Assembly (NCBI GenBank): GCA_910577235.1
Contig: CAJTMX010000043.1
Span: 1-32,002 of the forward strand
Reading direction: 5' to 3'
DNA: 32,002 bases
DNA from: an uncultured Acetatifactor sp.
GTDB lineage: Bacteria; Bacillota; Clostridia; Lachnospirales; Lachnospiraceae
In this document: in pieces, positions 1-7,268 of the stretch
Layout: every line of letters starts with the position of its first letter
Numbering within the stretch: the stretch's first letter is position 1
The notes under the pieces: generated by a model
Seen by the model: the letters and a program-made list of their open reading frames with translations, nothing else
The model's database searches: none
What the model was told of the DNA's origin: nothing
Program-made: the position numbers and the translations under genes

Positions 1-145
1 GGCACTAAGCGGCCTGTAGGTACTTTTTGTGTTGTAGAACTGTTAAAGACCCGTGTATTTGGAATCATGCTCCATAATCTATCATATCATACTCTGGAAG
101 GTTTATCCACTTTTTTGACAGGGAAATTGACCGCATAAAGGATAC

Positions 146-175
146 TTGACGATAGGAAATCTTTTCTAGTATAAT
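146..175 (+). promoter_or_regulatory. sigma-A type promoter for the FIST gene
   Basis: A -35 box TTGACG at 146-151 and a -10 box TATAAT at 170-175 are separated by 18 bp, close to the vegetative consensus. It lies about 50 bp upstream of the FIST start codon. Another TTGACA occurs at 115-120 but has no convincing -10 at the right distance. The first 145 bases hold no other recognisable feature. Confidence 0.75.
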
Positions 176-223
176 AAGTATGATTATCTGCTATGTCAGA
201 TGCGGAAAGGAGGCATACATTTT

Positions 224-1279
224 ATGAGGCAGTATTTTGCTATGAGTCAGAGAGGTGACCTGGCAGAGGCCGTAAACGGACTGAGTAATCCTCAGTTTAT
301 CATGCTGTTATCCAATGACGCCCAGTTTGAAGAGCATGTGAAGGCATTGGAAAAGCTTTACCCGGGAGTCCCCAGCATCGGCTGTATCGGCATGGGCTAT
401 GACACCAGGGTTGTGGAATCGGGAGTGGCCATCGTGGCATTTTTGGACGGTGTGGTTGCCGCCGCCAATGTACTTGAGCAGGTGTCTACCATGCCGGTTA
501 AATATATTAGCCGTCTTGAGGAGGATCTGCGGAAGGTGGGCGGTTCTGACCGGGATACGGTGTGTATTGATTTTTGCGCGGGAAACGATGCCTGTGTACT
601 GACTACTATCAACACAGTGCTGAGTCCCCGGGGCATCTCGCTGGTGGGCGGAACCGGAGACGCGGGCAGGGTATCCGCCAACGGTAAAGTCTATCAGGAC
701 GCGGTGGCCTATGGGCTGGTGCGCAATCAGGGGGGACGGGTAAAGACCTATAAGGAAAATATCTATCATCCTCTTGGAAATTATCGTTTTATAGCTTCCC
801 AGACGGACCGGGCCAACTACATACTGGGGGCGCTTAACGGAAGACCTGCCAAGCAGGTATACCAGAGCATTCTCCATGTGACGGATCAGGAGATATTGAC
901 CCAGACATTCAAGAATCCCTTTGGAAAATTGAACGGGGACGACATCTGCATCATTTCCATAAAGGAGGTAGCGGGCAACGCCCTAGCTTGTTTCCGTCAG
1001 GTCAACGATTCCGATGTGCTGATCCTGTTGGAATTGGGAGATTACCGGGCCATCACCAGACAGACGATCCAGAAGATATGTGCGGACTTCCCTAAACGTT
1101 CGGCGGTGTTCTCTGTCAATTGCCTGTTCCGCTACAAGTTATTTAGCGAGCAGGGCTATATGCAGGATTACCTGCGGGATATGTCGCAGCTTGGCAGTCA
1201 TGCGGGTCTTGTAGGCTATGGGGAACATTACAACAATCGTTTCGTCAATCAGTCCATGACCTGCGTGGTGTTTGAATAA
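224..1279 (+). CDS. FIST-domain sensory protein
   Basis: This 351-residue protein matches the general form of FIST (F-box and intracellular signal transduction) proteins: an N-terminal FIST_N region over about residues 1-200, with the typical small-residue glycine turns such as SIGCIGMGY and SLVGGTGDAG, followed by a FIST_C region ending in SHAGLVGYGEHYNN. No signal peptide or membrane helix is visible, so it should be cytoplasmic. FIST domains are thought to bind small ligands such as amino acids and feed signalling partners. ATG 224 was chosen because AAAGGAGG lies at 206-213; an in-frame ATG at 200 precedes that site and is unlikely. The next gene is an MCP-like signalling protein, so the two probably act together. 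The ligand is unknown. Confidence 0.82.
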   Translation: MRQYFAMSQRGDLAEAVNGLSNPQFIMLLSNDAQFEEHVKALEKLYPGVPSIGCIGMGYDTRVVESGVAIVAFLDGVVAAANVLEQVSTMPVKYISRLEEDLRKVGGSDRDTVCIDFCAGNDACVLTTINTVLSPRGISLVGGTGDAGRVSANGKVYQDAVAYGLVRNQGGRVKTYKENIYHPLGNYRFIASQTDRANYILGALNGRPAKQVYQSILHVTDQEILTQTFKNPFGKLNGDDICIISIKEVAGNALACFRQVNDSDVLILLELGDYRAITRQTIQKICADFPKRSAVFSVNCLFRYKLFSEQGYMQDYLRDMSQLGSHAGLVGYGEHYNNRFVNQSMTCVVFE

Positions 1280-1290
1280 ATCAGCGTTTT

Positions 1291-1599
1291 ATCAGCGTAT
1301 CCCCGGAAGATGCACTGATCAAAATACGGACGCCAGAGCGTCCGGATGTTGATCACCGGCATTGTGCGGCTGTAGGGGATATGCGGAACTTTCATCAGCG
1401 TATCCCCGGAAGATGCACTGATCAAAATACGGACGCCAGAGCGTCCGGATGTTGATCACCGGCATTGTGCGGCTGTAGGGGATATGCGGAACTTTCATCA
1501 GCGTATCCCCGGAAGATGCACTGATCAAAATACGGACGCCAGAGCGTCCGGATGTTGATCACCGGCATTGTGCGGCTGTAGGGGATATGCGGAACTTTA
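1291..1599 (+). repeat. three identical 103-bp tandem repeats, each an imperfect palindrome
   Basis: Copies begin at 1291, 1394 and 1497 and are identical through 102-103 bases. Each unit has nested complementarity: an outer GTATCCCC paired with GGGGATAT, inner GATCAA and TTGATC arms, and a perfect GGACGC-CAGA-GCGTCC hairpin at the tip. The third copy ends directly against the ribosome binding site of the downstream gene. The repeats fill the whole spacer between the FIST and MCP-like genes (1280-1614). The minus-strand reading frames across them are repeat artefacts. The function is unknown; perfect identity implies recent expansion or homogenisation. Confidence 0.95.
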
Positions 1600-1614
1600 A
1601 TGGAGGAAATAAAT

Positions 1615-2565
1615 ATGTCGTTTTCCAAAAAGCGCCGGAATAAATCCGGACAGGTATATCATACGGAAGAAAGCCTCTATCCGGTACTGCATGTGACAAA
1701 CAGCCTAAAAGACTATAAAAAGGAACTGATCAACAAAGAGGTGGAATCTCTGTTTGAGCTGGGAATGGTGGGCAGTTCGTTCTCCGGTGTGTTGAACAAG
1801 GCAGACAGTTTTCAGACGCAGCTTCAGAATTTTAGGCTGTCATTTGACAATATAGACCAGGCTGCAGGAGAGTTTGGCCATGTGAGGGAGGCCATCACCC
1901 AGACGGTGTCCGACACCCAGGCCAAGATAGAAGAGCTCAGGAATACCTCGGAGCAGGTGGGGGAGACCTACCGGGAGATGGAACAGACTTTTGAACAGCT
2001 GCAGGGTTCCGTTAAAAATATCCAGCAGTGTATGAGAAAGATCGTATCCATAGCGGATCAGACCAACATCCTTGCCATCAACGCATCTATAGAGGCGGCC
2101 AGAGCGGGCGAGTACGGCAAGGAGTTTGCGGTGGTTGCGGAGAGAGTGAAAGAACTGGCGGATGAGATCAAGGGATTGGCAGGCGAAGTGGATACGGGAG
2201 TTCAGGATGTGGAGCATGGCACGAACCAGCTGAGCGGCAGTATCATAGCGTCTCAGCAGGCGTTAAACCAGAATTTTGACACCGTGAACAGCACCTATGA
2301 CTCATTTAACAGGATCACGGAGACTGCGGAGGGAGCGGTATCGGTGCAAACCACCATCTCAGGGGTGATACAGGAGTCCAAAGGCGAATTGCAGACCATC
2401 TACAATTTCTTTGACGATATAAAGACGCAGTATCAGGAGGTGGTTAAGCACATTGAGAGTGCCAGCCGTCTGGGAACAACCAAGAGCGCTATGTTTGAAG
2501 ACATTGACAATATGCTGTCCCAGATACCTCTGATCGTCAAGGACAAATATCAGGACAGGGCCTGA
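1615..2565 (+). CDS. soluble methyl-accepting chemotaxis-like signalling protein
   Basis: This 316-residue protein has the conserved hairpin tip of the MCP signalling domain at about residues 148-184 (DQTNILAINASIEAARAG followed by FAVVAERVKELA), the region that contacts CheA and CheW in classical receptors. The flanking sequence is heptad-rich and likely a long coiled coil. No transmembrane helix or periplasmic domain is present, and the short N terminus (about 90 residues) has no recognised sensor domain, so it should be a cytoplasmic receptor or a scaffold that takes its input from a partner. The FIST gene just upstream is the obvious candidate. ATG 1615 follows GGAGGA at 1602-1607 with good spacing; an in-frame ATG at 1600 overlaps that site and is rejected. 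Confidence 0.85.
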   Translation: MSFSKKRRNKSGQVYHTEESLYPVLHVTNSLKDYKKELINKEVESLFELGMVGSSFSGVLNKADSFQTQLQNFRLSFDNIDQAAGEFGHVREAITQTVSDTQAKIEELRNTSEQVGETYREMEQTFEQLQGSVKNIQQCMRKIVSIADQTNILAINASIEAARAGEYGKEFAVVAERVKELADEIKGLAGEVDTGVQDVEHGTNQLSGSIIASQQALNQNFDTVNSTYDSFNRITETAEGAVSVQTTISGVIQESKGELQTIYNFFDDIKTQYQEVVKHIESASRLGTTKSAMFEDIDNMLSQIPLIVKDKYQDRA

Positions 2566-2600
2566 ATGAGCTCCGCTTAAGGCCTGGGATTAAACAATAG

Positions 2601-2629
2601 TGGACGAACGGGCTTTCCTATGTTAAGAT
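2601..2629 (+). promoter_or_regulatory. possible promoter upstream of the Q/Y-rich membrane protein gene
   Basis: TGGACG (2601-2606) and TAAGAT (2624-2629) are separated by 17 bp. Both boxes deviate from consensus at two positions, so this is tentative. It would allow the downstream gene to be expressed independently of the MCP-like gene. Confidence 0.35.
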
Positions 2630-2657
2630 AGAGAAAAGCACTTTTGAGGAGGACAAA

Positions 2658-3209
2658 ATGGATTATAATAATCAGAACCCTTATGAGCAGAATAGCGGTA
2701 CCAGCCCCTATTTGCAGAGCGGCACCCAGTCCCAGGACCCCTACGGTCAATCTGGCGCCCAGTCTCAGAGTCCCTATAGTCAATACGGCACCCAGACTCA
2801 GGACTCTTACGGTCAGTCCGGTGCCCAGCAGTCTCAGGGAGCTTACGGACAGGCACAGGGAACGCAGGATGGCGGTCAGAATTCCTACTATCAGAATCCT
2901 TACTACCAGAATTCTTATCAGCAGAGCTCCTATCAGCAGCCCCAGTATCAGGGCTATCAGACATACCAGGGCAGCGGTGAGCTGGAAGAGCCTGTGTCGC
3001 TGAAAGAATGGCTGATCACGTTTTTGCTGATGATGATTCCCTGCGCTAATTTCATATTGATATTTGTGTGGGCTTTCAGCAGCAGTGAGAAGAAGAGCAA
3101 GTCCAATTTCTTTAAAGCGCAGCTGATCTTTATGGGCTGTATTCTGGCCTTTTATCTGCTGATATTCATGATTGCCATGGGAGCGGGATTTGCCGCGGCT
3201 TTCTATTAA
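2658..3209 (+). CDS. Q/Y/G/S-rich two-helix membrane protein
   Basis: This protein has 183 residues. Residues 1-105 are a low-complexity tract of Gln, Tyr, Gly, Ser and Asn built from degenerate repeats such as SGTQSQDPYGQ. Residues 119-140 and 155-180 are hydrophobic helices separated by a basic loop (SEKKSKSN). The helix-loop-helix part resembles small membrane proteins common in Firmicutes that have a zinc ribbon or disordered head, for which I know no assigned function. ATG 2658 has TGAGGAGGA just upstream. The gene converges with the methyltransferase gene and is separated from it by a 21-bp perfect hairpin. The topology would leave the disordered head either outside or inside; the sequence does not decide this. 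Confidence 0.7.
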   Translation: MDYNNQNPYEQNSGTSPYLQSGTQSQDPYGQSGAQSQSPYSQYGTQTQDSYGQSGAQQSQGAYGQAQGTQDGGQNSYYQNPYYQNSYQQSSYQQPQYQGYQTYQGSGELEEPVSLKEWLITFLLMMIPCANFILIFVWAFSSSEKKSKSNFFKAQLIFMGCILAFYLLIFMIAMGAGFAAAFY

Positions 3210-3220
3210 GCTTAGTTCTT

Positions 3221-3267
3221 AATTGAGTAGGAGGTAGGTGAAATAATCACCTACCTCCTACTCAATT
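3221..3267. terminator. perfect 21-bp inverted repeat between convergent genes
   Basis: Arms at 3221-3241 and 3247-3267 are exact reverse complements around a 5-base loop. The position between two convergent genes suggests a shared bidirectional terminator, but neither strand shows the run of T expected of a standard intrinsic terminator. One arm contains a GGAGGT Shine-Dalgarno-like core and the other its complement. Confidence 0.5.
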
Positions 3268-3275
3268 GTAGAAAG

Positions 3276-4229
3276 TTACTTGCCGGTCCACCGGCAGGAA
3301 GCTCCGCAGGGCAGGATCAATCCTGAACCGCTGACGGGCAGACCGATCTCCTCTGCCTCCGCCCGGCCTCCTAAAGAGGAGGTCAGCACCGTATTTGCCA
3401 TGTAAGACAGCACGGCGGGTTGCAGTCCGGTAGTGTAAGAATTGATCAGGAAAAATAGCGCATCCTCGGACAGGAGCTGACGGGTCAGATTGAGAAAAGG
3501 CCAGATGCTTTCCTCTATTTTCCAAATCTCGCCTTTGGGGCCTCTGCCGTAGGAAGGGGGGTCCATAATGATACCGTCATACTTATTGCCCCTGCGGATC
3601 TCCCGCTCCACAAATTTGACGCAATCATCTACCAGCCAGCGTATAGGGGCGTCTCCCAGACCCGAGGACACCGCGTTTTCCCGTGCCCAACTCACCATGC
3701 CCTTGGAGGCATCCACATGGGTGACTTGGGCACCGGCGGCGGCTGCCGCCAGAGTAGCCCCTCCCGTGTAGGCAAAAAGATTCAAGACCTTTACAGGGCG
3801 CTCCCTATTAAAACGCCCGGTTCCCGAGTGTTTATCGTCGGAGCGCATAGCGCCGCAGATCAGCTCCGAAAACCAGTCCCAGTTGGCGGCCTGCTCGGGG
3901 AACAGTCCCGTGTGTTTGAAACTGAAAGGTTTCAGATGAAAAGTAAGCCGGTCCCTGCGGGCAGATTCTGTTCCCTGATTTTCCAGGCAGGACAGTGGAT
4001 AAGACACGGTCCATTCGTCAGGAAGATCAAAAAATTCCCATTCGCCGCCTCCTTTTGCGCTGCGGTGGTAATGCCCGTTCTTTTTCTTCCATCCCGGGTG
4101 ATCGTGGGGCGTCCCCCATATCACCTGAGGGTCCGGCCGCACCAGAATATATTTTCCCCATCGCTCCAGCTTTTCGCCGTCGGAGGTATCCAACACCTCG
4201 TAGTCTTTCCAGTTATTCGCGATCCACAT
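3276..4229 (-). CDS. class I SAM-dependent methyltransferase, probable RNA methyltransferase
   Basis: The Rossmann-fold methyltransferase signatures are clear: motif I VLNLFAYTGGATLAAA, the acidic motif II THVDASKGM, and a catalytic-type motif IV MDPPSYGRGPKG. This matches the SAM-binding half of the RlmI/RlmK-like family that methylates large-subunit rRNA. No PUA domain is visible, so substrate and target base cannot be assigned. The N-terminal part (about 130 residues, starting MWIANNWKDYEVLD) is a family-specific extension. The start is set at position 4229 because AAAGGA lies eight bases upstream of that ATG; the ATG at 4235 lies only two bases after it. The gene is monocistronic and converges with the Q/Y-rich protein gene. 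Confidence 0.82.
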   Translation of the reverse strand: MWIANNWKDYEVLDTSDGEKLERWGKYILVRPDPQVIWGTPHDHPGWKKKNGHYHRSAKGGGEWEFFDLPDEWTVSYPLSCLENQGTESARRDRLTFHLKPFSFKHTGLFPEQAANWDWFSELICGAMRSDDKHSGTGRFNRERPVKVLNLFAYTGGATLAAAAAGAQVTHVDASKGMVSWARENAVSSGLGDAPIRWLVDDCVKFVEREIRRGNKYDGIIMDPPSYGRGPKGEIWKIEESIWPFLNLTRQLLSEDALFFLINSYTTGLQPAVLSYMANTVLTSSLGGRAEAEEIGLPVSGSGLILPCGASCRWTGK

Positions 4230-4258
4230 GTCCATTTTCCTTTTCTTCTATAAAATAT

Positions 4259-4287
4259 ACTATATTTTGCTGACGCTTTTCGGTCAG
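4259..4287 (-). promoter_or_regulatory. possible promoter for the methyltransferase gene
   Basis: On the minus strand CTGACC (4282-4287) and TATAGT (4259-4264) are spaced by 17 bp, about 30 bp upstream of the start codon. The -10 is good and the -35 has two mismatches. Confidence 0.4.
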
Positions 4288-4421
4288 GGGTTCCAAAAGT
4301 CATTGCGGAAATTGCATATTCCGGTATAATTGAAAACCCAGGGTCTACTATACACTAGTTTGGAGTATTTTACAATTAAAACATGGATCGGGCAGGTTTT
4401 CCCGTGAAGTGATCCTGAGGG

Positions 4422-4459
4422 ATAATTGCCGCCCCAGGTGCCCCTGGAGCGGCAATTAT
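4422..4459. repeat. 17-bp inverted repeat upstream of the S10 promoter
   Basis: Arms 4422-4438 and 4443-4459 pair with a single mismatch around a four-base loop. There is no T tract, so termination is uncertain. It sits in the divergent spacer (4230-4521) between the methyltransferase gene and the ribosomal promoter and could insulate the two. Nothing else was recognised in that stretch. Confidence 0.7.
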
Positions 4460-4521
4460 GTCATGCATTCCCCCAAAACACACGTTGTACTGAAAAAAAT
4501 ACAATATTTTCAAAAAAAACC

Positions 4522-4550
4522 TTGCAATGCTGGAAATTCCCATGTATACT
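4522..4550 (+). promoter_or_regulatory. promoter of the S10-spc ribosomal operon
   Basis: TTGCAA (4522-4527) and TATACT (4545-4550) are 17 bp apart, preceded by an A/T-rich stretch (4496-4520) that could act as an UP element. It is the only good promoter seen ahead of rpsJ. Confidence 0.75.
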
Positions 4551-4555
4551 ACTTA

Positions 4556-4847
4556 TTGCTGTGGCATGATAGCTGTGAAACGTGAGGTTGCTGTCAGTCA
4601 GCAATGGCGGACAGGTTTTCCGTGGAGCGAATGTCAAGTTAGGAAACTGACGACAAGTCACTGTACAGATTTATGGTCTGTCTTAGGACAGAAACGACGT
4701 GAGAGTAGTAAACAGGTTTTACCTCGCTGTGAAATAAGCCGGAGAGAAGAAAGCGTTGCGCAAAGGTTTAGGACACACACGGGAGAGTGTACAGTCACCG
4801 CTTGTCGTACTTACAACCAAAAGTGCGAAAAGGAGGCGACTTTTTTT
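4556..4847 (+). promoter_or_regulatory. long structured 5' leader of the S10 operon
   Basis: About 290 transcribed bases precede rpsJ. The stretch has several short hairpins, for example TTGCTG paired with CAGCAA near 4589-4605 and TCTGTC paired with GACAGA near 4676-4692. The rpsJ reading frame happens to stay open back to 4527, but the only Shine-Dalgarno (AAAGGAGG, 4829-4836) precedes ATG 4848, so the leader is not coding. Autogenous control by a ribosomal protein is known for S10 leaders in other bacteria; whether this leader belongs to a described class I cannot tell. Confidence 0.45.
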
Positions 4848-5165
4848 ATGGCAAGTCAGGTAATGAGAATCACACTCAAGGCGTACGATCATCAACTTGT
4901 TGACGCGTCTGCCAAAAAGATCATCGAAACAGTTAAGAAGAACGGTTCCCAGGTGAGCGGCCCGGTGCCCCTTCCTACTAAGAAGGAAGTGGTTACGATT
5001 CTGAGAGCGGTACACAAGTACAAGGACTCCAGAGAGCAGTTCGAGCAGAGAACTCACAAGAGACTGATCGATATCATTACCCCGACCCAGAAGACAGTTG
5101 ATGCGCTGCAGAGACTGGAAATGCCGGCCGGTGTGTACATCGACATCAAGATGAAGACCAAGTAA
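4848..5165 (+). CDS. rpsJ: 30S ribosomal protein S10
   Basis: This 105-residue protein is of normal length for S10, with the family core MRITLKAYDHQLVD, the loop region GPVPLPTKK and the C-terminal helix motif HKRLIDI. S10 is part of the 30S head and also the NusE transcription antitermination factor. ATG 4848 has an ideal AAAGGAGG upstream; the longer open frame to the left is leader sequence. It is first in the S10-spc operon, followed by an unusually long 202-base spacer before rplC. Confidence 0.97.
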   Translation: MASQVMRITLKAYDHQLVDASAKKIIETVKKNGSQVSGPVPLPTKKEVVTILRAVHKYKDSREQFEQRTHKRLIDIITPTQKTVDALQRLEMPAGVYIDIKMKTK

Positions 5166-5231
5166 TCAAACAAAAAACGGGGCATAGCCCCATCCCCTAC
5201 TAGTATGGACATGAACGCGAAGATGCAGTTT

Positions 5232-5318
5232 CCATGCGGCTGCGCCCCCAAGGCGCAAACGGCAAGTCGCTGCAAACCCATGCAGCTGTGCCTATAAGGC
5301 GCAATCTGCCGTAGTTGC
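5232..5318 (+). repeat. two imperfect direct repeats in the rpsJ-rplC spacer
   Basis: Segments starting at 5232 and 5278 (about 41-42 bases each, period 46) both read CCATGC-GCT-GC and then AAGGCGCAA, with roughly three quarters identity. They fill most of the 202-base spacer between rpsJ and rplC. Confidence 0.75.
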
Positions 5319-5335
5319 ATCGGAGGAGCAACTAC
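5311..5335 (+). promoter_or_regulatory. hairpin with a decoy Shine-Dalgarno in its loop
   Basis: GTAGTTGC (5311-5318) pairs perfectly with GCAACTAC (5328-5335). The loop contains GGAGGA, while the functional site for rplC (AGGAGGA) lies downstream, next to ATG 5368. It could be a protein- or ribosome-binding site; the function is inferred only. Confidence 0.5.
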
Positions 5336-5367
5336 ATGTCCCGCTGTAGAGTAATTAGGAGGAAAAC

Positions 5368-6051
5368 ATGAAGAAAGCAATCTTAGCAACAAAAGTCGGA
5401 ATGACTCAAATCTTCAACGAAGACGGCGTGCTGGTTCCCGTCACCGTGCTTCAGGCCGGTCCCTGTGTGGTGACACAGATCAAGACCGTGGAGAACGACG
5501 GTTACAACGCGGTGCAGGTTGGTTTTGTGGATAAGAAGGACAGGATCGTCAACAAGGATGCTGCCGGCAAGAGAGAGATAATCCACAGACACGGCGTTAG
5601 CAAGGCGGCGCAGGGCCACTTTAAAAAGGCTGGCGTAAGCTCCAAGAGATATGTAAGAGAGTTTAAATTTGACAATGCAGAGGAGTACACTCTGGGCAGC
5701 GAGATCAAGGCTGATATCTTTGCCGCAGGCGATAAGGTGGATGCCTCCGCCATTTCCAAGGGCAAAGGTTTCCAGGGCGCAATCAAGAGACTGGGCCAGC
5801 ACAGAGGACCCATGAAACACGGTTCCAAGTTCCATCGCCACCAGGGTTCCAACGGTGCGTGTTCCTCTCCCAGCCGCGTGTTCAAGGGCAAGGGAATGCC
5901 CGGCCATATGGGTCATGTAAAAGTAACGGTTCAGAATCTTGAGGTCGTTAAGGTGGATGCAGAGAAGAATCTGCTGCTGGTGAAGGGCGCTGTTCCCGGA
6001 CCCAAGAAAGCGCTTGTAACCATCAAAGAGACCGTCAAGGTTGAAGCATAG
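5368..6051 (+). CDS. rplC: 50S ribosomal protein L3
   Basis: This 227-residue L3 has the N-terminal AILATKVGMTQIFNEDG motif, the central extended loop (QHRGPMKHGSKFHRHQGS) that reaches toward the peptidyl transferase centre, and the GMPGHMG turn. It binds 23S rRNA early in 50S assembly. ATG 5368 follows TTAGGAGGA. It is followed 26 bases later by rplD. Length and motifs are ordinary. Confidence 0.97.
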   Translation: MKKAILATKVGMTQIFNEDGVLVPVTVLQAGPCVVTQIKTVENDGYNAVQVGFVDKKDRIVNKDAAGKREIIHRHGVSKAAQGHFKKAGVSSKRYVREFKFDNAEEYTLGSEIKADIFAAGDKVDASAISKGKGFQGAIKRLGQHRGPMKHGSKFHRHQGSNGACSSPSRVFKGKGMPGHMGHVKVTVQNLEVVKVDAEKNLLLVKGAVPGPKKALVTIKETVKVEA

Positions 6052-6077
6052 TTTAAGACGGAAGGAGGACCAATCAG

Positions 6078-6698
6078 ATGGCAAACGTATCTGTTTATAA
6101 TATGGAAGGCAAGGAAGTTGGTACAATCGAATTAAACGATGCGGTGTTTGGTGTAAAGATCAATGAGCACTTGGTACACATGGCAGTTGTACAGCAGCTT
6201 GCAAACAATCGTCAGGGTACACAGAAGGCAAAGACCCGTTCCGAGGTATCCGGCGGCGGCAGAAAGCCCTGGAGACAGAAGGGGACCGGTCATGCGAGAC
6301 AGGGTTCTACCAGAGCGCCTCAGTGGAAGGGCGGCGGCATGGTGTTCGCACCCGTGCCCAGAGACTACTCTTTCAAGATGAACAAGAAAGAGAAGAGAGC
6401 AGCGCTGAAGTCCGCGCTGACCAGCAAGGTGCAGGATACCAAGCTGATCGTTTTGGATGAGCTGAAGTTCGATGAGATCAAGACCAAGAACTTTGTAAAT
6501 GTAATGAATAACCTGAAAGTGAGCAAGGGCCTGGTGGTTCTGGCTGAGAATGATGAGAACGTGGTTATGTCCGCCAGAAACGTGGCCGATGTAAATACCA
6601 CTTTAGTAAACGCCATCAATGTCTATGACGTGATGAAGGCTAACACTTTGGTACTGACCAAGGATGCCGTGGCGAAGATTGAGGAGGTGTACGCGTAA
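6078..6698 (+). CDS. rplD: 50S ribosomal protein L4
   Basis: L4 of 206 residues. The basic loop (SGGGRKPWRQKGTGHARQGS) that lines the peptide exit tunnel is intact at about residues 54-75, followed by the globular Rossmann-like body. In some bacteria L4 represses its own operon through the S10 leader. The stop codon overlaps the rplW start by one base (TAATG), pointing to translational coupling. Confidence 0.97.
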   Translation: MANVSVYNMEGKEVGTIELNDAVFGVKINEHLVHMAVVQQLANNRQGTQKAKTRSEVSGGGRKPWRQKGTGHARQGSTRAPQWKGGGMVFAPVPRDYSFKMNKKEKRAALKSALTSKVQDTKLIVLDELKFDEIKTKNFVNVMNNLKVSKGLVVLAENDENVVMSARNVADVNTTLVNAINVYDVMKANTLVLTKDAVAKIEEVYA

Positions 6699-6997
6699 TG
6701 GCTGATATCAAATACTATGACGTAATCCTCAAACCGGTTATCACCGAGAAGAGTATGGCCGGTATGGGCGAGAAGAAATATACTTTTCTGGTTCATACAG
6801 AGGCGAACAAGTCTCAGATCAAGGAAGCTGTTGAGAAGATGTTTGAGGGCACCAAGGTAAAGAGTGTCAATACCATCAACTATGATGGCAAGAAGAAGAG
6901 ACGCGGAATGGTGGTTGGCAGAACTGCCAAGACCAAGAAAGCGATCGTTACCCTCACGCAGGACAGCAAGGATATCGAGATCTTCGCGGGCCTTTGA
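6698..6997 (+). CDS. rplW: 50S ribosomal protein L23
   Basis: L23 of 99 residues, beginning MADIKYYDVILKPVITEKS with the typical internal YTFLVHTEANKSQIKEAVE. It sits at the exit-tunnel rim, where trigger factor and SRP dock. It starts inside the rplD stop codon. A 271-base spacer with duplicated hairpins follows, which is atypical because rplB usually follows closely. Confidence 0.97.
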   Translation: MADIKYYDVILKPVITEKSMAGMGEKKYTFLVHTEANKSQIKEAVEKMFEGTKVKSVNTINYDGKKKRRGMVVGRTAKTKKAIVTLTQDSKDIEIFAGL

Positions 6998-7174
6998 GAT
7001 GGAGAAGTTCTAAGGCGTTAAAATACAACGCCTAAGAACATCTAACCATCTCGGCAAGAATTGCCCAGGCAATTCTTGCAGGGGATGGAGAGAGTGGGGT
7101 TCTAAGGCACTAAGGTAGCAGCTTGAGAACATCTAACCATCCCGGCGAGAATTGCTAAGACAATTCTTGCAGGC
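6998..7174 (+). repeat. duplicated two-hairpin cassette between rplW and rplB
   Basis: Copy 1 (6998-7083) and copy 2 (7084-7174) are imperfect direct repeats, each starting GATGGAG. Each copy has a first inverted repeat (7007-7019 with 7027-7039, 12 of 13 pairs in copy 1) and a second (7054-7065 with 7068-7079, perfect in copy 1, with a G-U pair in copy 2). No T tract follows either hairpin, and the essential rplB lies downstream, so these are not simple full terminators. They could be mRNA processing, pausing or protein-binding elements. Confidence 0.85.
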
Positions 7175-7268
7175 GTATGAAAAGATAAGGCTTAAAAGCC
7201 TGATAGGATTAAGGTATGCGGCGCGGATGGCGCTGCGCAAAGAATCATTAAGAAAAGGAGATAGAAAG

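Noticed and set aside
1291..1599. CRISPR array
   Set aside because: The three copies are contiguous without unique spacers and no cas gene is nearby. The 41-bp and 15-bp arrays fail for the same reason.
1319..1628. Minus-strand frames within the 103-bp repeats
   Set aside because: They repeat with the DNA unit, lack start signals and match nothing recognisable.
4527..4847. N-terminal extension of S10
   Set aside because: The frame is open but overlaps the promoter -35 region, and the strong ribosome binding site serves ATG 4848, giving the normal S10 length.
7007..7079. Transcription terminator after rplW
   Set aside because: Stems are strong but not followed by T runs, and no promoter is visible before rplB, so complete termination is unlikely.
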